64,000 bases of DNA from the NCBI GenBank assembly GCA_963543695.1, contig CAUUCF010000001.1, positions 1 through 64,000 of the forward strand, in the 5' to 3' direction. Position 1 is the stretch's first letter. Every line of letters starts with the position of its first letter. The stretch is from CAUUCF01 sp963543695. GTDB lineage: Bacteria; Pseudomonadota; Gammaproteobacteria; UBA9339. Under the pieces are notes generated by a model that saw only the letters and a program-made list of their open reading frames with translations, did no database searches and was not told where the DNA came from. Shown here piece after piece: positions 8,080-16,634 of this stretch. The position numbers and the translations under genes are program-made.

Positions 8080-8628
8080 ATGATGACAGATAATTTAACG
8101 GTAGATACTTTAAAAGAAAAATTAGTATCGGTACGTCGTACAGCGAAAGTAGTGAAAGGAGGGAGAATTTTTGGATTCGCTGCTTTAGTTGTAATAGGGG
8201 ATGGTAAAGGAAGGATCGGTTTTGGTTTAGGAAAATCTCGCGAAGTTCCGGCTGCTATTCAGAAAGCGATGGAACAGGGTCGTCGTAACATGGTAAAGAT
8301 ATCGATTAAGGAAGGTACTTTACAACATCCGGTAAAAGGTTATTTTGGAGCAACTAAAGTAATAATGTTACCTGCTAGTGAAGGTACAGGGTTAATTGCT
8401 GGTGGTGCAGTGCGTTCTGTATGTGAAGTCTTGGGTTTAAGAAATGTGTTATCTAAAAGTATAGGATCTCGTAATCCTATTAATGTGGTTAGAGCTACTT
8501 TAAAGGCGTTAACAGCGATGAAAACGGTTGAGCAGGTAGCGGCTAAACGTGGACTTAAGGTTAGTGAGTTAATTAACGATAAGCACCCTAATGTCACGGT
8601 AGAGGATAATACGGTAGCTGATGCATAA
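8080..8628 (+). CDS. rpsE: 30S ribosomal protein S5
   Basis: S5 acts in decoding fidelity and mRNA entry. The 182 residues contain VRRTAKVVKGGRIFGFAALVV, GKSREVPAAIQKAMEQGRRNM and LPASEGTGLIAGGAVRSVCEVLG, the S5 signatures. Starts at 8080 and 8083 (MM) are both possible. AGGA at 8066-8069 is the nearest SD sequence. The carboxyl tail is slightly longer than in E. coli. Confidence 0.97.
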   Translation: MMTDNLTVDTLKEKLVSVRRTAKVVKGGRIFGFAALVVIGDGKGRIGFGLGKSREVPAAIQKAMEQGRRNMVKISIKEGTLQHPVKGYFGATKVIMLPASEGTGLIAGGAVRSVCEVLGLRNVLSKSIGSRNPINVVRATLKALTAMKTVEQVAAKRGLKVSELINDKHPNVTVEDNTVADA

Positions 8629-8654
8629 TAAATTAAGCATTATTGGTGAAAAGG

Positions 8655-8837
8655 ATGAAATATTTAAAGCTAAAGTTAGTAAAAAGTACTAATAAAAAAT
8701 TGAAAAATCATAAAGCGTGTATAGCTGGTTTGGGCTTGAGAAGAATTGGGCATACAGTGAAAGTGATGGATACCCCAGAAAATCGTGGTATGATTAATAA
8801 AGTAAATTATTTGTTACAAGTAGAAGAGGCAGAATAA
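8655..8837 (+). CDS. rpmD: 50S ribosomal protein L30
   Basis: L30 is a small 50S protein near 5S rRNA. From the ATG at 8655 the product is 60 residues (MKYLKLKLVKS..., NHKACIAGLGLRRIGHTVKVMDTPENRGMINKV), matching the usual 58-61. In-frame TTG (8643) and GTG (8646) codons would extend it by three or four residues. I prefer the ATG because its N-terminus aligns with the family, although the SD sequence is poor for all three. Confidence 0.94.
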   Translation: MKYLKLKLVKSTNKKLKNHKACIAGLGLRRIGHTVKVMDTPENRGMINKVNYLLQVEEAE

Positions 8838-8838
8838 A

Positions 8839-9270
8839 ATGTACCTTAATCAGTTGAAACCGGCATTAGGTTCTAAGAAAGAAAAAGTACGGGTAGGACG
8901 TGGAATGGGTTCTGGATTTGGTAAAACTTGTGGTCGTGGGCATAAAGGTCAAAAATCTCGTTCTGGATATAATAAAAAAATTGGTTTTGAAGGTGGTCAG
9001 TTGCCGTTATACAGAAGATTACCGAAATTTGGTTTTACTTCTAAACGCATTAGTACGGAGGAAGTGGCTTTACAAAAGTTAAATCGTTTTGTGGATGAGA
9101 CGATTACGCTCGAATTATTAAAACAGCATCATTTGGTTTCTTCGAGCGCTAAAAAAGTCAAAGTTATTTTATCTGGAACGTTAGAAAACAAAATTGTTTT
9201 GTCGGGAATAAAAGTAACAGCTGGTGCAAAACAGGCAATTGAAGCATTAGGTGGACAAATTACAGAATAG
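8839..9270 (+). CDS. rplO: 50S ribosomal protein L15
   Basis: L15 is a late 50S assembly protein. The 143 residues show the glycine- and arginine-rich N-terminus with VGRGMGSGFGKTCGRGHKGQKSR, then GFEGGQLPLYRRLPKFGF and a C-terminal globular domain ending AGAKQAIEALGG. It starts one base after the rpmD stop. Confidence 0.97.
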   Translation: MYLNQLKPALGSKKEKVRVGRGMGSGFGKTCGRGHKGQKSRSGYNKKIGFEGGQLPLYRRLPKFGFTSKRISTEEVALQKLNRFVDETITLELLKQHHLVSSSAKKVKVILSGTLENKIVLSGIKVTAGAKQAIEALGGQITE

Positions 9271-9281
9271 AAAGGATGGTA

Positions 9282-10589
9282 ATGGTTCGTCAGAAAAAAA
9301 ATAAACTTAATAATAGCGGAATTGCTGAGTTAAAAAAACGTTTTTTGTTTTTAATGATCGGTATTTTTATTTATCGTCTTGGTTCTCATATTCCGGTCCC
9401 TGGTTTAGATCCGGTAAAATTAGCTAATTTTTTTAATAAAGAGCAGGCGGGTATATTGGGTTTATTCAATATGTTTTCAGGGGGTGCTTTACAGCGCTTG
9501 ACGATTTTTGCTTTAGGGGTTATGCCGTATATTTCTTCTTCGATTATCATCCAATTGTTTGGAGTGATTGTTCCGGCATTAGAAGTTTTAAAAAAAGAAG
9601 GAGCTTCAGGTCGTAGAAAGTTAAATCAATATACGAGGTTAGGAACTCTATTTTTATCGCTTATTCAATCTTTAGGGATTGCTAAATGGTTAACGAGTGC
9701 CGGTATTGTTTTGCAACCGGGCTTGAGTTTTTATTTGGTTACCATTTTAACTTTAACGGCGGGAGCGTTATTTTTAATGTGGGTAGGAGAACAAATGAAT
9801 GAACATGGGGTAGGAAATGGTATCTCGATGTTAATCTTTGCTGGGATTGTTTCTCGTTTTCCTACGGCTGTGATTCAAGTTTTAAATGAAGTTCGTCAAG
9901 GACAGATGCAAGTGATCAATTTCTTTTTACTAGTGGTCGTGATAGCCTTAATTACTAGTGCGGTAGTTTTTATTGAAAGGGGACAACGTAAAATTGTAGT
10001 TAGTTACGTCAAGAGACAAGCATATGGTGGTTATGGTAATACTCAAACGAGTAGTTTACCGTTGAAAATTAATATGGCAGGTGTTATTCCTCCTATTTTT
10101 GCTTCTAGTTTAGTTTTGTTTCCGGCTACTTTAGCACGTTGGTTTGGTGTGGCTAAAGGAATGGGATGGTTAAATACGATAGGCAACGCTTTACAAATGG
10201 GACAACCTTTGTATATGTTGATTTATGCTTTAGCGATTATCTTTTTTTCTTATTTTTATACGGCTTTAGTATTTAATCCTAAAGAAATTGCCGATAATTT
10301 GAAAAAATCAGGAGCATTAATTCCGGGAGTACGTCCGGGTGAAAATACTGCACAATATATTGATACGATAATTACGAGATTAACTTTTTTTGGAGCGATT
10401 TATATTACTTTAATTTCGTTAATGCCTGATATTTTGATGTATATTTGGCATATGCCTTTCCACTTTGGGGGGACGTCTTTGTTAATTGTTGTAGTGGTTT
10501 TGATGGATTTTATGGTTCAAGTACAATCGTATTTAATGACGGATCAATATGATTCTTTAGTTAAAAAGGCTAGGTTTAATAGAAGGTAG
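9282..10589 (+). CDS. secY: Protein translocase subunit SecY
   Basis: SecY forms the Sec channel in the inner membrane with SecE and SecG. The 435-residue product has the N-terminal ELKKRFLFLMIGIFIYRLGSHIPVPG (helix 1), plug-region LGLFNMFSGGALQR, GVMPYISSSIIIQL, and the cytosolic loop PGVRPGENTAQYI. Ten membrane spans are expected. I chose the ATG at 9282 because AAAGGA (9271-9276) is then a properly spaced SD sequence; the earlier ATG at 9276 lies inside it. Confidence 0.97.
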   Translation: MVRQKKNKLNNSGIAELKKRFLFLMIGIFIYRLGSHIPVPGLDPVKLANFFNKEQAGILGLFNMFSGGALQRLTIFALGVMPYISSSIIIQLFGVIVPALEVLKKEGASGRRKLNQYTRLGTLFLSLIQSLGIAKWLTSAGIVLQPGLSFYLVTILTLTAGALFLMWVGEQMNEHGVGNGISMLIFAGIVSRFPTAVIQVLNEVRQGQMQVINFFLLVVVIALITSAVVFIERGQRKIVVSYVKRQAYGGYGNTQTSSLPLKINMAGVIPPIFASSLVLFPATLARWFGVAKGMGWLNTIGNALQMGQPLYMLIYALAIIFFSYFYTALVFNPKEIADNLKKSGALIPGVRPGENTAQYIDTIITRLTFFGAIYITLISLMPDILMYIWHMPFHFGGTSLLIVVVVLMDFMVQVQSYLMTDQYDSLVKKARFNRR

Positions 10590-10615
10590 TTTTAATTAGG
10601 TGTATAAGTAAATGT

Positions 10616-10729
10616 ATGAAAGTAAGAGCATCAGTTAAAAAAATTTGTCGTAATTGTAAAATTATACGACGTGGTGGGGTTGTAAGGGTAATTTGTAAAA
10701 TAGCAAAGCATAAGCAACGTCAAGGGTAA
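10616..10729 (+). CDS. rpmJ: 50S ribosomal protein L36
   Basis: This 37-residue gene begins MKVRASVKKICRNCK and ends KHKQRQG. It is the zinc-binding (C+) form, with ligands C11, C14, C27 and H32. It follows secY, its normal place at the end of the spc operon. L36 is the smallest 50S protein and binds 23S rRNA. Confidence 0.96.
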   Translation: MKVRASVKKICRNCKIIRRGGVVRVICKIAKHKQRQG

Positions 10730-10736
10730 TTATTAG

Positions 10737-10764
10737 TTGAAACAATCTTAAAACGTGTTAAAAT
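10737..10764 (+). promoter_or_regulatory. Candidate alpha-operon promoter upstream of rpsM
   Basis: TTGAAA at 10737-10742 and TAAAAT at 10759-10764 are separated by 16 bases, just after rpmJ. Transcription from here would give a leader of about 50 bases before rpsM, where S4 autoregulation acts in E. coli. I could not resolve an S4 pseudoknot by eye. Confidence 0.55.
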
Positions 10765-10823
10765 GCGTTAGGTTATTTTTTCAATGATGAGAATTTTATT
10801 AATATTTAGAGTGGAGTGTATTA

Positions 10824-11204
10824 ATGGCGCGTATTGCAGGAATTAATATTCCAGTACAAAAGCATATAGTGATTGCTTTAACGGCGATTTATGGAATCGG
10901 TAGATCACGTGCAATGTGTATTTGCAAAGAGGCGAACATAAATCCAACTTGCAAAGTGAAGGATTTGTCGGAGCAGGAAATCGAAATTTTACGTTCATGC
11001 GTAGCGAAATTTACCGTAGAAGGTGATTTACGTCGTGAAATAACGATGAATATTAAGCGTTTAATGGATTTAGGTTGTTATCGCGGTATACGTCATCGTA
11101 GAGGATTACCAGTACGAGGACAAAGAACAAAAACTAATTCTAGAACTCGTAAAGGAAGGAGAAAAGGTGCGATTACGATGCCTAAAGCTCCTAGTAAAGG
11201 TTAA
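10824..11204 (+). CDS. rpsM: 30S ribosomal protein S13
   Basis: S13 is a 30S head protein that contacts P-site tRNA and bridges to L5. The 126 residues begin MARIAGINIPVQKHIVIALTAIYGIGRSRA and contain the tail signature YRGIRHRRGLPVRGQRTKTNSRTRKG. The C-terminal basic tail is a few residues longer than the 118-residue E. coli protein. GTGGAGTG around 10811-10818 acts as the SD sequence. Confidence 0.97.
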   Translation: MARIAGINIPVQKHIVIALTAIYGIGRSRAMCICKEANINPTCKVKDLSEQEIEILRSCVAKFTVEGDLRREITMNIKRLMDLGCYRGIRHRRGLPVRGQRTKTNSRTRKGRRKGAITMPKAPSKG

Positions 11205-11221
11205 TTTGTTTGAGTAAATTT

Positions 11222-11611
11222 ATGGTAACACAAAATCGTACTACAAAGAAAAAGGTACAGCGTAACGTTTTAGATGCAGTAGGGTATATTAATTCTACTT
11301 TTAATAATACTATTATTACGATTACTGATAAAACAGGTAACGTCTTAGCTTGGAGTTCGGCGGGAGCAAGTGGTTTTAAAGGTTCTCGTAAGAGTACACC
11401 GTTCGCTGCTCAAATAGCTGCGGAAAAAGTTGGGAATACCATTAAAGAATTTGGCGTAAAGAACTTAGAATTATTTGTTTGCGGTCCTGGGCCAGGTAAA
11501 GAATCAGCTAGCTGTTCTTTGAATGCTTTAGGTTTTAGAATCGTTAGTATTACGGATAAAACTCCGTTGCCGCATAATGGATGTCGTCCGCGAAAACGTA
11601 GAAGATTTTAA
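11222..11611 (+). CDS. rpsK: 30S ribosomal protein S11
   Basis: S11 shapes the 30S platform at the mRNA exit. From the ATG at 11222 the product is 129 residues, the same length as E. coli S11, and it aligns without gaps through STFNNTIITITDKTGN, GFKGSRKSTPFAAQIAAEK and PHNGCRPRKRRRF. An in-frame TTG at 11210 would add MSKF and has AAAGG nine bases upstream, so that start remains possible. Confidence 0.95.
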   Translation: MVTQNRTTKKKVQRNVLDAVGYINSTFNNTIITITDKTGNVLAWSSAGASGFKGSRKSTPFAAQIAAEKVGNTIKEFGVKNLELFVCGPGPGKESASCSLNALGFRIVSITDKTPLPHNGCRPRKRRRF

Positions 11612-11649
11612 ACAATCATATTAAAAAATTATTAATTTGGGGATATTAG

Positions 11650-12270
11650 ATGGCAAGGTATATAGGTCCTAAATGTAGATTATCTAGAAGGGAAGGTGTA
11701 GATTTACAGTTAAAAAGTGGAGTACGCTCTTTAGAATCAAAATGTAAGGTTAATGTTCCACCAGGGCAATTTGGAGATCATGCTGCGCGAGTAACTGATT
11801 ATAGTTTACAATTACGTATGAAACAGCTGATTAAACGTTATTATGGAGTTTTAGAACGTCAGTTTAGTAATTATTATCAAGAAGCGGATCGTCAACAGGG
11901 GGCTAGTGGTGAAAATTTAATCCGTCTTTTAGAGTCTAGATTAGATAATATTGTTTATCGTTTAGGTTTTGCCGCTACTCGTGCGGAAGCGAGACAATTA
12001 GTGAATCACCGTTCTATTTTAGTGAATGGGAAAATCGTGAACATCGCTTCTTATTTGTTAAAACCTCAAGATGTTGTCAGCGTTAAAACCAAAAGCAAAA
12101 ATCAAGCGAGAATCAATAGCGCGTTGAAAAATAAAACCGAGGTTGGGGTTGTTGAATGGTTATCGTTAGATGCTGAAAATAGAAAGGGTACTTATTTACG
12201 TTATCCTAACGTAGAAGAATATCCTGCTGAATTTAAAGTACATTTAGTTATTGAGTTATATTCTAAGTAA
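11650..12270 (+). CDS. rpsD: 30S ribosomal protein S4
   Basis: S4 nucleates 30S assembly and represses the alpha operon in E. coli. The 206 residues begin MARYIGPKCRLSRREGVDL and include the S4 RNA-binding domain RLDNIVYRLGFAATRAEARQLVNHRSILVNGKIVNI. The size equals E. coli S4. An E. coli-like N-terminus without a CxxC zinc cluster is visible. Confidence 0.97.
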   Translation: MARYIGPKCRLSRREGVDLQLKSGVRSLESKCKVNVPPGQFGDHAARVTDYSLQLRMKQLIKRYYGVLERQFSNYYQEADRQQGASGENLIRLLESRLDNIVYRLGFAATRAEARQLVNHRSILVNGKIVNIASYLLKPQDVVSVKTKSKNQARINSALKNKTEVGVVEWLSLDAENRKGTYLRYPNVEEYPAEFKVHLVIELYSK

Positions 12271-12282
12271 TTGCGAGGGTTT

Positions 12283-13260
12283 ATGTTTTATAATAGTTTG
12301 TTGACTCCTAAAGCTATTCAGGTTAAACAAATCGATGAAAATAAGGCAGAAGTAGTTTTGGAACCTTTTGAACGTGGTTTTGGGTATACTTTAGGGAATG
12401 CATTACGAAGAATTTTGCTTTCGTCCATGGTAGGTGCCGCTCCTGTTTCGGTAAAAATTAGTGGTGCTTTACATGAATATAGTAGTTTAGCCGGTGTACA
12501 AGAAGACGTTTTGAATGTTTTATTAAATTTAAAAGGGGTAGTGTTTAAATTACATGCGGTTGATGAAGTGGAATTGGTTTTATTTAAAGATGCTCCTGGT
12601 CCGGTTTTAGCTAAAGATATTAGTTTAGACCATACGGTAGAAATTATGAATCCGGAACATGTAATTGCGCATTTGTTACCAGGAAGTACTTTGGAAATGA
12701 GAATTAAAGTCGCTTTAGGGCGAGGGTACCGTTTAGTAAATAATAAACAAAGTACGAATAATGCAGTGGGAGAACTATTGTTAGACGCTTCTTTTAGTCC
12801 GATACGTAACATTGCGTATCGAGTAGAGAGTGCTCGGGTAAAACAAAGGACTGATTTAGACAAATTAATCTTAGATATAGAAACCAATGGAACGATTACT
12901 CCGGAAGAAGCGATTAAAGCAGCGGCTACTATTTTACAATCTCAATTAGCTGCTTTTGTGGATTTGCGCAATACGGAGAAAGAAGTTGAGCATCAAGATA
13001 TCGAATTGGTTAATCCTTTATTAAAACGTTCGGTAGATGATTTAGAATTAACGGTTCGTTCTGCTAATTGTTTAAAGATTGAAAATATCTTTTTAATTGG
13101 TGACTTAGTGCAAAAGGAAGAAGCGGATTTATTAAAAACGCCGAATTTGGGTAAAAAGTCGTTAAACGAAATTAAAACTATTTTAGCACAAAATGGTTTA
13201 TCTTTGGGTATGAAATTAGATAATTGGAATCCAAATCTTCCAGAAGGAAAAGATAAATAA
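12283..13260 (+). CDS. rpoA: RNA polymerase subunit alpha
   Basis: Alpha dimerises to nucleate RNA polymerase assembly and contacts UP elements and activators. The N-terminal domain shows PFERGFGYTLGNALRRILLSSM near residue 31 and the C-terminal domain has TPNLGKKSLNEIKTILAQNGLSLGM. The 325-residue length is normal. I chose the ATG at 12283 because GAGGG (12275-12279) is then well spaced; an in-frame TTG at 12271 abuts the rpsD stop and has no SD sequence. Confidence 0.97.
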   Translation: MFYNSLLTPKAIQVKQIDENKAEVVLEPFERGFGYTLGNALRRILLSSMVGAAPVSVKISGALHEYSSLAGVQEDVLNVLLNLKGVVFKLHAVDEVELVLFKDAPGPVLAKDISLDHTVEIMNPEHVIAHLLPGSTLEMRIKVALGRGYRLVNNKQSTNNAVGELLLDASFSPIRNIAYRVESARVKQRTDLDKLILDIETNGTITPEEAIKAAATILQSQLAAFVDLRNTEKEVEHQDIELVNPLLKRSVDDLELTVRSANCLKIENIFLIGDLVQKEEADLLKTPNLGKKSLNEIKTILAQNGLSLGMKLDNWNPNLPEGKDK

Positions 13261-13285
13261 AAATTTATACTAGTAGGTTATATAT

Positions 13286-13660
13286 ATGCGTCATCGTAAT
13301 AGTGGTAAAGGATTAAGTAGAAATAGTAGTCATCGCAAAGCAATGTTTAAAAACATGATGAATGCTTTATTTAAACACGAATTAATTCGTACGACCTTAG
13401 TGAAGGCTAAAGAATTACGTCGTTTTGCTGAACCAATTTTGACTAGAGCTAAAGTAGATAATTTGGCTAACCGTCGGTTTGTGGCTCATAAACTACTAGA
13501 TGAACAAGTAGTAAGTAAGTTATTTACGGTTCTAGGTCCTCGTTATCTACAACGTCAAGGAGGGTATTTACGTTTAATTAAATGTGGTTGGCGTCCAGGA
13601 GATAAAAGTTTAATGGCTTTTGTTGAATTAGTAGATCGTCCGATCGAAAATAATCAATAA
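13286..13660 (+). CDS. rplQ: 50S ribosomal protein L17
   Basis: L17 lies at the bottom of the 50S near the tunnel exit. The 124 residues begin MRHRNSGKGLSRNSSHRKAMFKNM and contain ELIRTTLVKAKELRRFAEPILTRAK. It is the last gene of the alpha operon. A promoter candidate for the secE operon follows. Confidence 0.97.
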   Translation: MRHRNSGKGLSRNSSHRKAMFKNMMNALFKHELIRTTLVKAKELRRFAEPILTRAKVDNLANRRFVAHKLLDEQVVSKLFTVLGPRYLQRQGGYLRLIKCGWRPGDKSLMAFVELVDRPIENNQ

Positions 13661-13683
13661 TTTGATGTAGGTTAATTTATTAA

Positions 13684-13712
13684 TTGACTTATTTTTTAGA
13701 TTATTTTATTTT
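13684..13712 (+). promoter_or_regulatory. Candidate secE-operon promoter
   Basis: TTGACT (13684-13689) and TATTTT (13707-13712) have a 17-base spacer, within the 102-base rplQ-secE gap. It would drive secE-nusG and probably rplK onward. Confidence 0.5.
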
Positions 13713-13762
13713 TAAACACGTTCAATTGTAAGGTGAATCGTTTATATTAGATATAGGATTTT

Positions 13763-14122
13763 ATGACAGCCAGTAATCGTCGTTTCATTAAAGATATAGT
13801 TTTATGGACAATAATCGTTTTGCTGTTTGGGGTTATTGTTTATGTTAATTTATCTTATCAAACGCTTTCTAAAACGATAAAAATATTTTTTTATTTAGCG
13901 AGTATGGCATTAATAGTTTTCTGTAGTAGCTTTACCGCTCACGGTAAACGGCTGTTTGCGTTTATTGCGCAAGCTAAAAATGAATTATTGAAGGTTGTAT
14001 GGCCCTCTAAAGATGAAACGTTAAAAGTTACGTTATTAGTTTCTTTATTAGTAGTAGTAGCGTCATTAATTTTATGGTTAATTGATTTTTGTTTAATGAA
14101 AGTAATCGGTTTATTTACTTAA
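13763..14122 (+). CDS. secE: Preprotein translocase subunit SecE
   Basis: SecE clamps the SecY channel. The 119-residue protein has three hydrophobic segments (about residues 12-30, 38-55 and 90-110), the layout of enterobacterial rather than single-span SecE. The conserved cytosolic motif AKNELLKVVWPSKDETLKVT precedes the last helix. It is followed 16 bases later by nusG. Confidence 0.95.
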   Translation: MTASNRRFIKDIVLWTIIVLLFGVIVYVNLSYQTLSKTIKIFFYLASMALIVFCSSFTAHGKRLFAFIAQAKNELLKVVWPSKDETLKVTLLVSLLVVVASLILWLIDFCLMKVIGLFT

Positions 14123-14138
14123 AATTTTTAAAATAATT

Positions 14139-14684
14139 ATGGAAAAAAATCCAAAGATTAAATGGTATATTGTTCAAGTTGCTTCGGGAAAAGAAGCGAT
14201 AGTGATGAATAATCTAAAAGATAAGATTCGTTTTAATAAAGTAGCAGATAAATTTGGAGAAATTATTGTTCCTACCGAAGAAGTAGTAGAAATGAAAGGT
14301 GGACAGAAGTACCGTAGTAAACGCAAATTTTTCCCAGGATATGTTTTAGTGCAGATGGAAATGGATGACGAAATTTGGCATTTAGTTAAAAATATTACTT
14401 GGGTACTAGGTTTCGTAGGAGGAAGTGGTAATAAACCAGTACCGATTTCCGATAAAGAGATGGATGAAATTCTAAACCGCGTGCAAGAAGGGGTAGAAAA
14501 ACCAAAACCTAAAGTTTTATTCGTAGCGGGGGAAGTTGTTAGAATTGTTAGCGGTCCATTTGCGGAATTTGATGGTGTAGTGGATGTAGTTAATTATGAA
14601 AAAAATCGGTTGGTAGTATCGGTTTTAATTTTTGGTAGATCTACGCCCGTTGAATTAGAGTTTAATCAAGTTCAAAAAGCGTAG
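14139..14684 (+). CDS. nusG: Transcription termination/antitermination protein NusG
   Basis: NusG links RNA polymerase to Rho or the ribosome. The 181 residues hold the NGN domain (KWYIVQVASGKEAIVMNNL, RKFFPGYVLVQMEMDDEIWHLVKN) and a C-terminal KOW domain (FVAGEVVRIVSGPFAEFDGVVD). The length equals E. coli NusG. It forms the usual pair with secE. Confidence 0.97.
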   Translation: MEKNPKIKWYIVQVASGKEAIVMNNLKDKIRFNKVADKFGEIIVPTEEVVEMKGGQKYRSKRKFFPGYVLVQMEMDDEIWHLVKNITWVLGFVGGSGNKPVPISDKEMDEILNRVQEGVEKPKPKVLFVAGEVVRIVSGPFAEFDGVVDVVNYEKNRLVVSVLIFGRSTPVELEFNQVQKA

Positions 14685-14739
14685 TATTATTAATAAATAA
14701 CGAGGGAGCGCGTAGCGATTGAACCTCGAAGAGGTAAAA

Positions 14740-15180
14740 ATGGTAAAAAAAGCAGTTAAGCAAATTAAATTACAAGTTAAAGCAGGGGAAGCTAATCCTG
14801 CTCCTCCAGTAGGTCCAGCTTTAGGACAACATGGAGTTAATATTATGGAGTTTTGTAAAGCTTTTAATGCACAAACTCAGAAGATGGAAAAAGGGTTGCC
14901 TTTACCAGTCATTATTGATGTTTATGCAGATAGAACGTTTTCCTTCGTCATTAAGACTCCTCCAGCGTCGGTGCTTTTATTAAAAGCCGCTAATTTAGAA
15001 AAAGGCAGTCCTACTCCGCATAGTAAAAAAGTAGGAAAAGTGACTTTATCTCAAGTGGAAGAAATCGCTAAAACGAAAATGCCAGATTTATCAGCGAGTA
15101 GTTTAGAAGCGGCGAAAAAGACCGTAATTGGTACGGCACGTAGTATGGGTATTGAGGTAACGGAGGTTAACAATGGCTAA
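14740..15180 (+). CDS. rplK: 50S ribosomal protein L11
   Basis: L11 forms the GTPase-associated centre with 23S rRNA and L10. The product begins MVKKAVKQIKLQVKAGEANPAPPVGPALGQHGVNIMEF, with the conserved proline-rich linker region. The ATG at 14740 has GAGG at 14731-14734. An in-frame TTG at 14719 would add seven atypical residues. It is 146 residues long (E. coli 142) and overlaps rplA by 8 bases. Confidence 0.97.
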   Translation: MVKKAVKQIKLQVKAGEANPAPPVGPALGQHGVNIMEFCKAFNAQTQKMEKGLPLPVIIDVYADRTFSFVIKTPPASVLLLKAANLEKGSPTPHSKKVGKVTLSQVEEIAKTKMPDLSASSLEAAKKTVIGTARSMGIEVTEVNNG

Positions 15181-15865
15181 AATTTCTAGAAGGCAAAAAT
15201 TAATTTTGTCCACGATTGATAAAAGTAAAGTATATCATTTACCAGAAGCAATCGATTTATTAAAAAACCTACCGCCGGTCAAATTTAACGAAACCGTTGA
15301 AGTAAGTATTAGTTTAGGGATCGATGCTACTAAATCAGATCAGGTAGTGCGTGGAGCGGTGGTTTTGCCAAACGGATCCGGACGTAAAGTAAGAGTAGCG
15401 GCTTTTGTGCAAGGAGAAAACGTAGAAATTGCCAAAAATGCGGGTGCAGATATTATCGGTTTTGAAAATTTAGCCGAGCAGATTAAAAAAGGGGAAATTG
15501 ATTTTGAAGTTTTAATTGCTACTCCGGATGCAATGCGATTAATCGGTCAATTAGGACAGATTTTAGGACCTAAAGGGCTGATGCCTAATCCGAAATTAGG
15601 AACCGTTATTACTGATGTAGCAACGGCAATTAAAAATGCTAAAAGTGGTCAGGTTACTTTTAGAGCGGATAAGGGGGGAATTATTCATTCTCGTTTAGGA
15701 AAATTAGATTTTACAAGTGAACAACTCGAAGGTAATTTAAAAGCTTTAATTAACGAATTGAAAAAATTAAAACCTGCAACGGCTAAAGGGATGTACTTAA
15801 AGAAAATAGTATTATCCAGTACTATGGGTCCAGGTTTAGTTTTGGAAATAACTGATTATCAATAA
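15173..15865 (+). CDS. rplA: 50S ribosomal protein L1
   Basis: L1 forms the mobile stalk at the E site and represses the rplK-rplA mRNA in E. coli. The 230 residues include YHLPEAIDLLKNLPPVKFNETVEVSISLGID, GQILGPKGLMPNPKLGTV and the C-terminal KGMYLKKIVLSSTMGPGLVLE. It overlaps the rplK stop, so the pair is translationally coupled. Confidence 0.97.
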   Translation: MAKISRRQKLILSTIDKSKVYHLPEAIDLLKNLPPVKFNETVEVSISLGIDATKSDQVVRGAVVLPNGSGRKVRVAAFVQGENVEIAKNAGADIIGFENLAEQIKKGEIDFEVLIATPDAMRLIGQLGQILGPKGLMPNPKLGTVITDVATAIKNAKSGQVTFRADKGGIIHSRLGKLDFTSEQLEGNLKALINELKKLKPATAKGMYLKKIVLSSTMGPGLVLEITDYQ

Positions 15866-16093
15866 AATGATTTCTACGGAAAGAGGAATACTCTGACTGT
15901 TGAAGACTGTAGATCTCTGAAGAAGAGTTAATTAGTAGGGTTTTACTAGTCTACATAAACGGTGCCGTGGTAAAGAATTAAACGGCATTTTAAGGGGGGT
16001 ACTGGATTATATTTTTTTTATATAATTGGTACCAAAGGGTCTTCTGTGAAGGCTGAAGGCTTTTTGAAGAGCTGATTTTAATGGAGGTAAAAA
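15866..16093 (+). promoter_or_regulatory. rplJ leader (L10-leader-like)
   Basis: The 228-base gap between rplA and rplJ holds two clear hairpins. The first pairs TGCCGT (15963-15968) with ACGGCA (15982-15987). The second spans 15998-16033: GGTAC pairs with GTACC and ATTATAT with ATATAAT, around a T-rich loop. In many bacteria the L10-L12 complex binds the leader here to repress rplJL. Position and structure agree with that, but the binding motif is not proven. Confidence 0.6.
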
Positions 16094-16615
16094 GTGCTGA
16101 AAATAGAAGATAAAAAATTAATTGTTAGTGAGTTAGCTGATGTAGTCAGTAAGGCAATTTCGGCAGGAGTTGCTGATTATCGTGGCTTAACGGTAGCTGA
16201 AATGGCTAAACTTCGTGAACAGGCGCGTCAACAAGGTATTTATTTGAAAGTAGTACGTAATACTTTAGCAAAGCGTGCTATAGCAGATAGCGAATTTGTT
16301 TGTTTAAACGAAGCTTTAGTAGGTTCAGTGTTCGTCATGTTTGCTGAAAACGAGCCGGGAGCAATAGCGCGTTTATTGAAAGAGGCAATTAAAGATAACG
16401 ATAAATTGCAAGTTAGAGCGTTAGCTGTAGGGAATAAATTATTTACGGCAGATGCTTTAGAAGCAATTGCTAATCTTCCTAATCGGGAACAAGCTTTGGG
16501 TTGTTTATTATTAACTTTGAAAGCACCGGTTACTAAGTTAGCTCAAACTACACAAGAAATTTATGGTAAATTAGTCCGAACAGTGGCAGCTATTCGTGAT
16601 AAAAAAAGTGCTTAA
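16094..16615 (+). CDS. rplJ: 50S ribosomal protein L10
   Basis: L10 anchors the L7/L12 stalk. The 173 residues contain SAGVADYRGLTVAEMAKLREQARQQGIYLKVVRNTLAKRAI, the family core, and a C-terminal helix that binds L12 dimers. The start is GTG at 16094, with a strong GGAGG at 16083-16087; no ATG lies near. It is 19 bases upstream of rplL. Confidence 0.96.
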   Translation: MLKIEDKKLIVSELADVVSKAISAGVADYRGLTVAEMAKLREQARQQGIYLKVVRNTLAKRAIADSEFVCLNEALVGSVFVMFAENEPGAIARLLKEAIKDNDKLQVRALAVGNKLFTADALEAIANLPNREQALGCLLLTLKAPVTKLAQTTQEIYGKLVRTVAAIRDKKSA

Positions 16616-16634
16616 TTATTGATTGAGGTGATTT

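Noticed and set aside
12318..12887. A 189-codon minus-strand open frame inside rpoA
   Set aside because: It is an antisense shadow of the conserved rpoA frame, with serine- and threonine-rich low-quality sequence.
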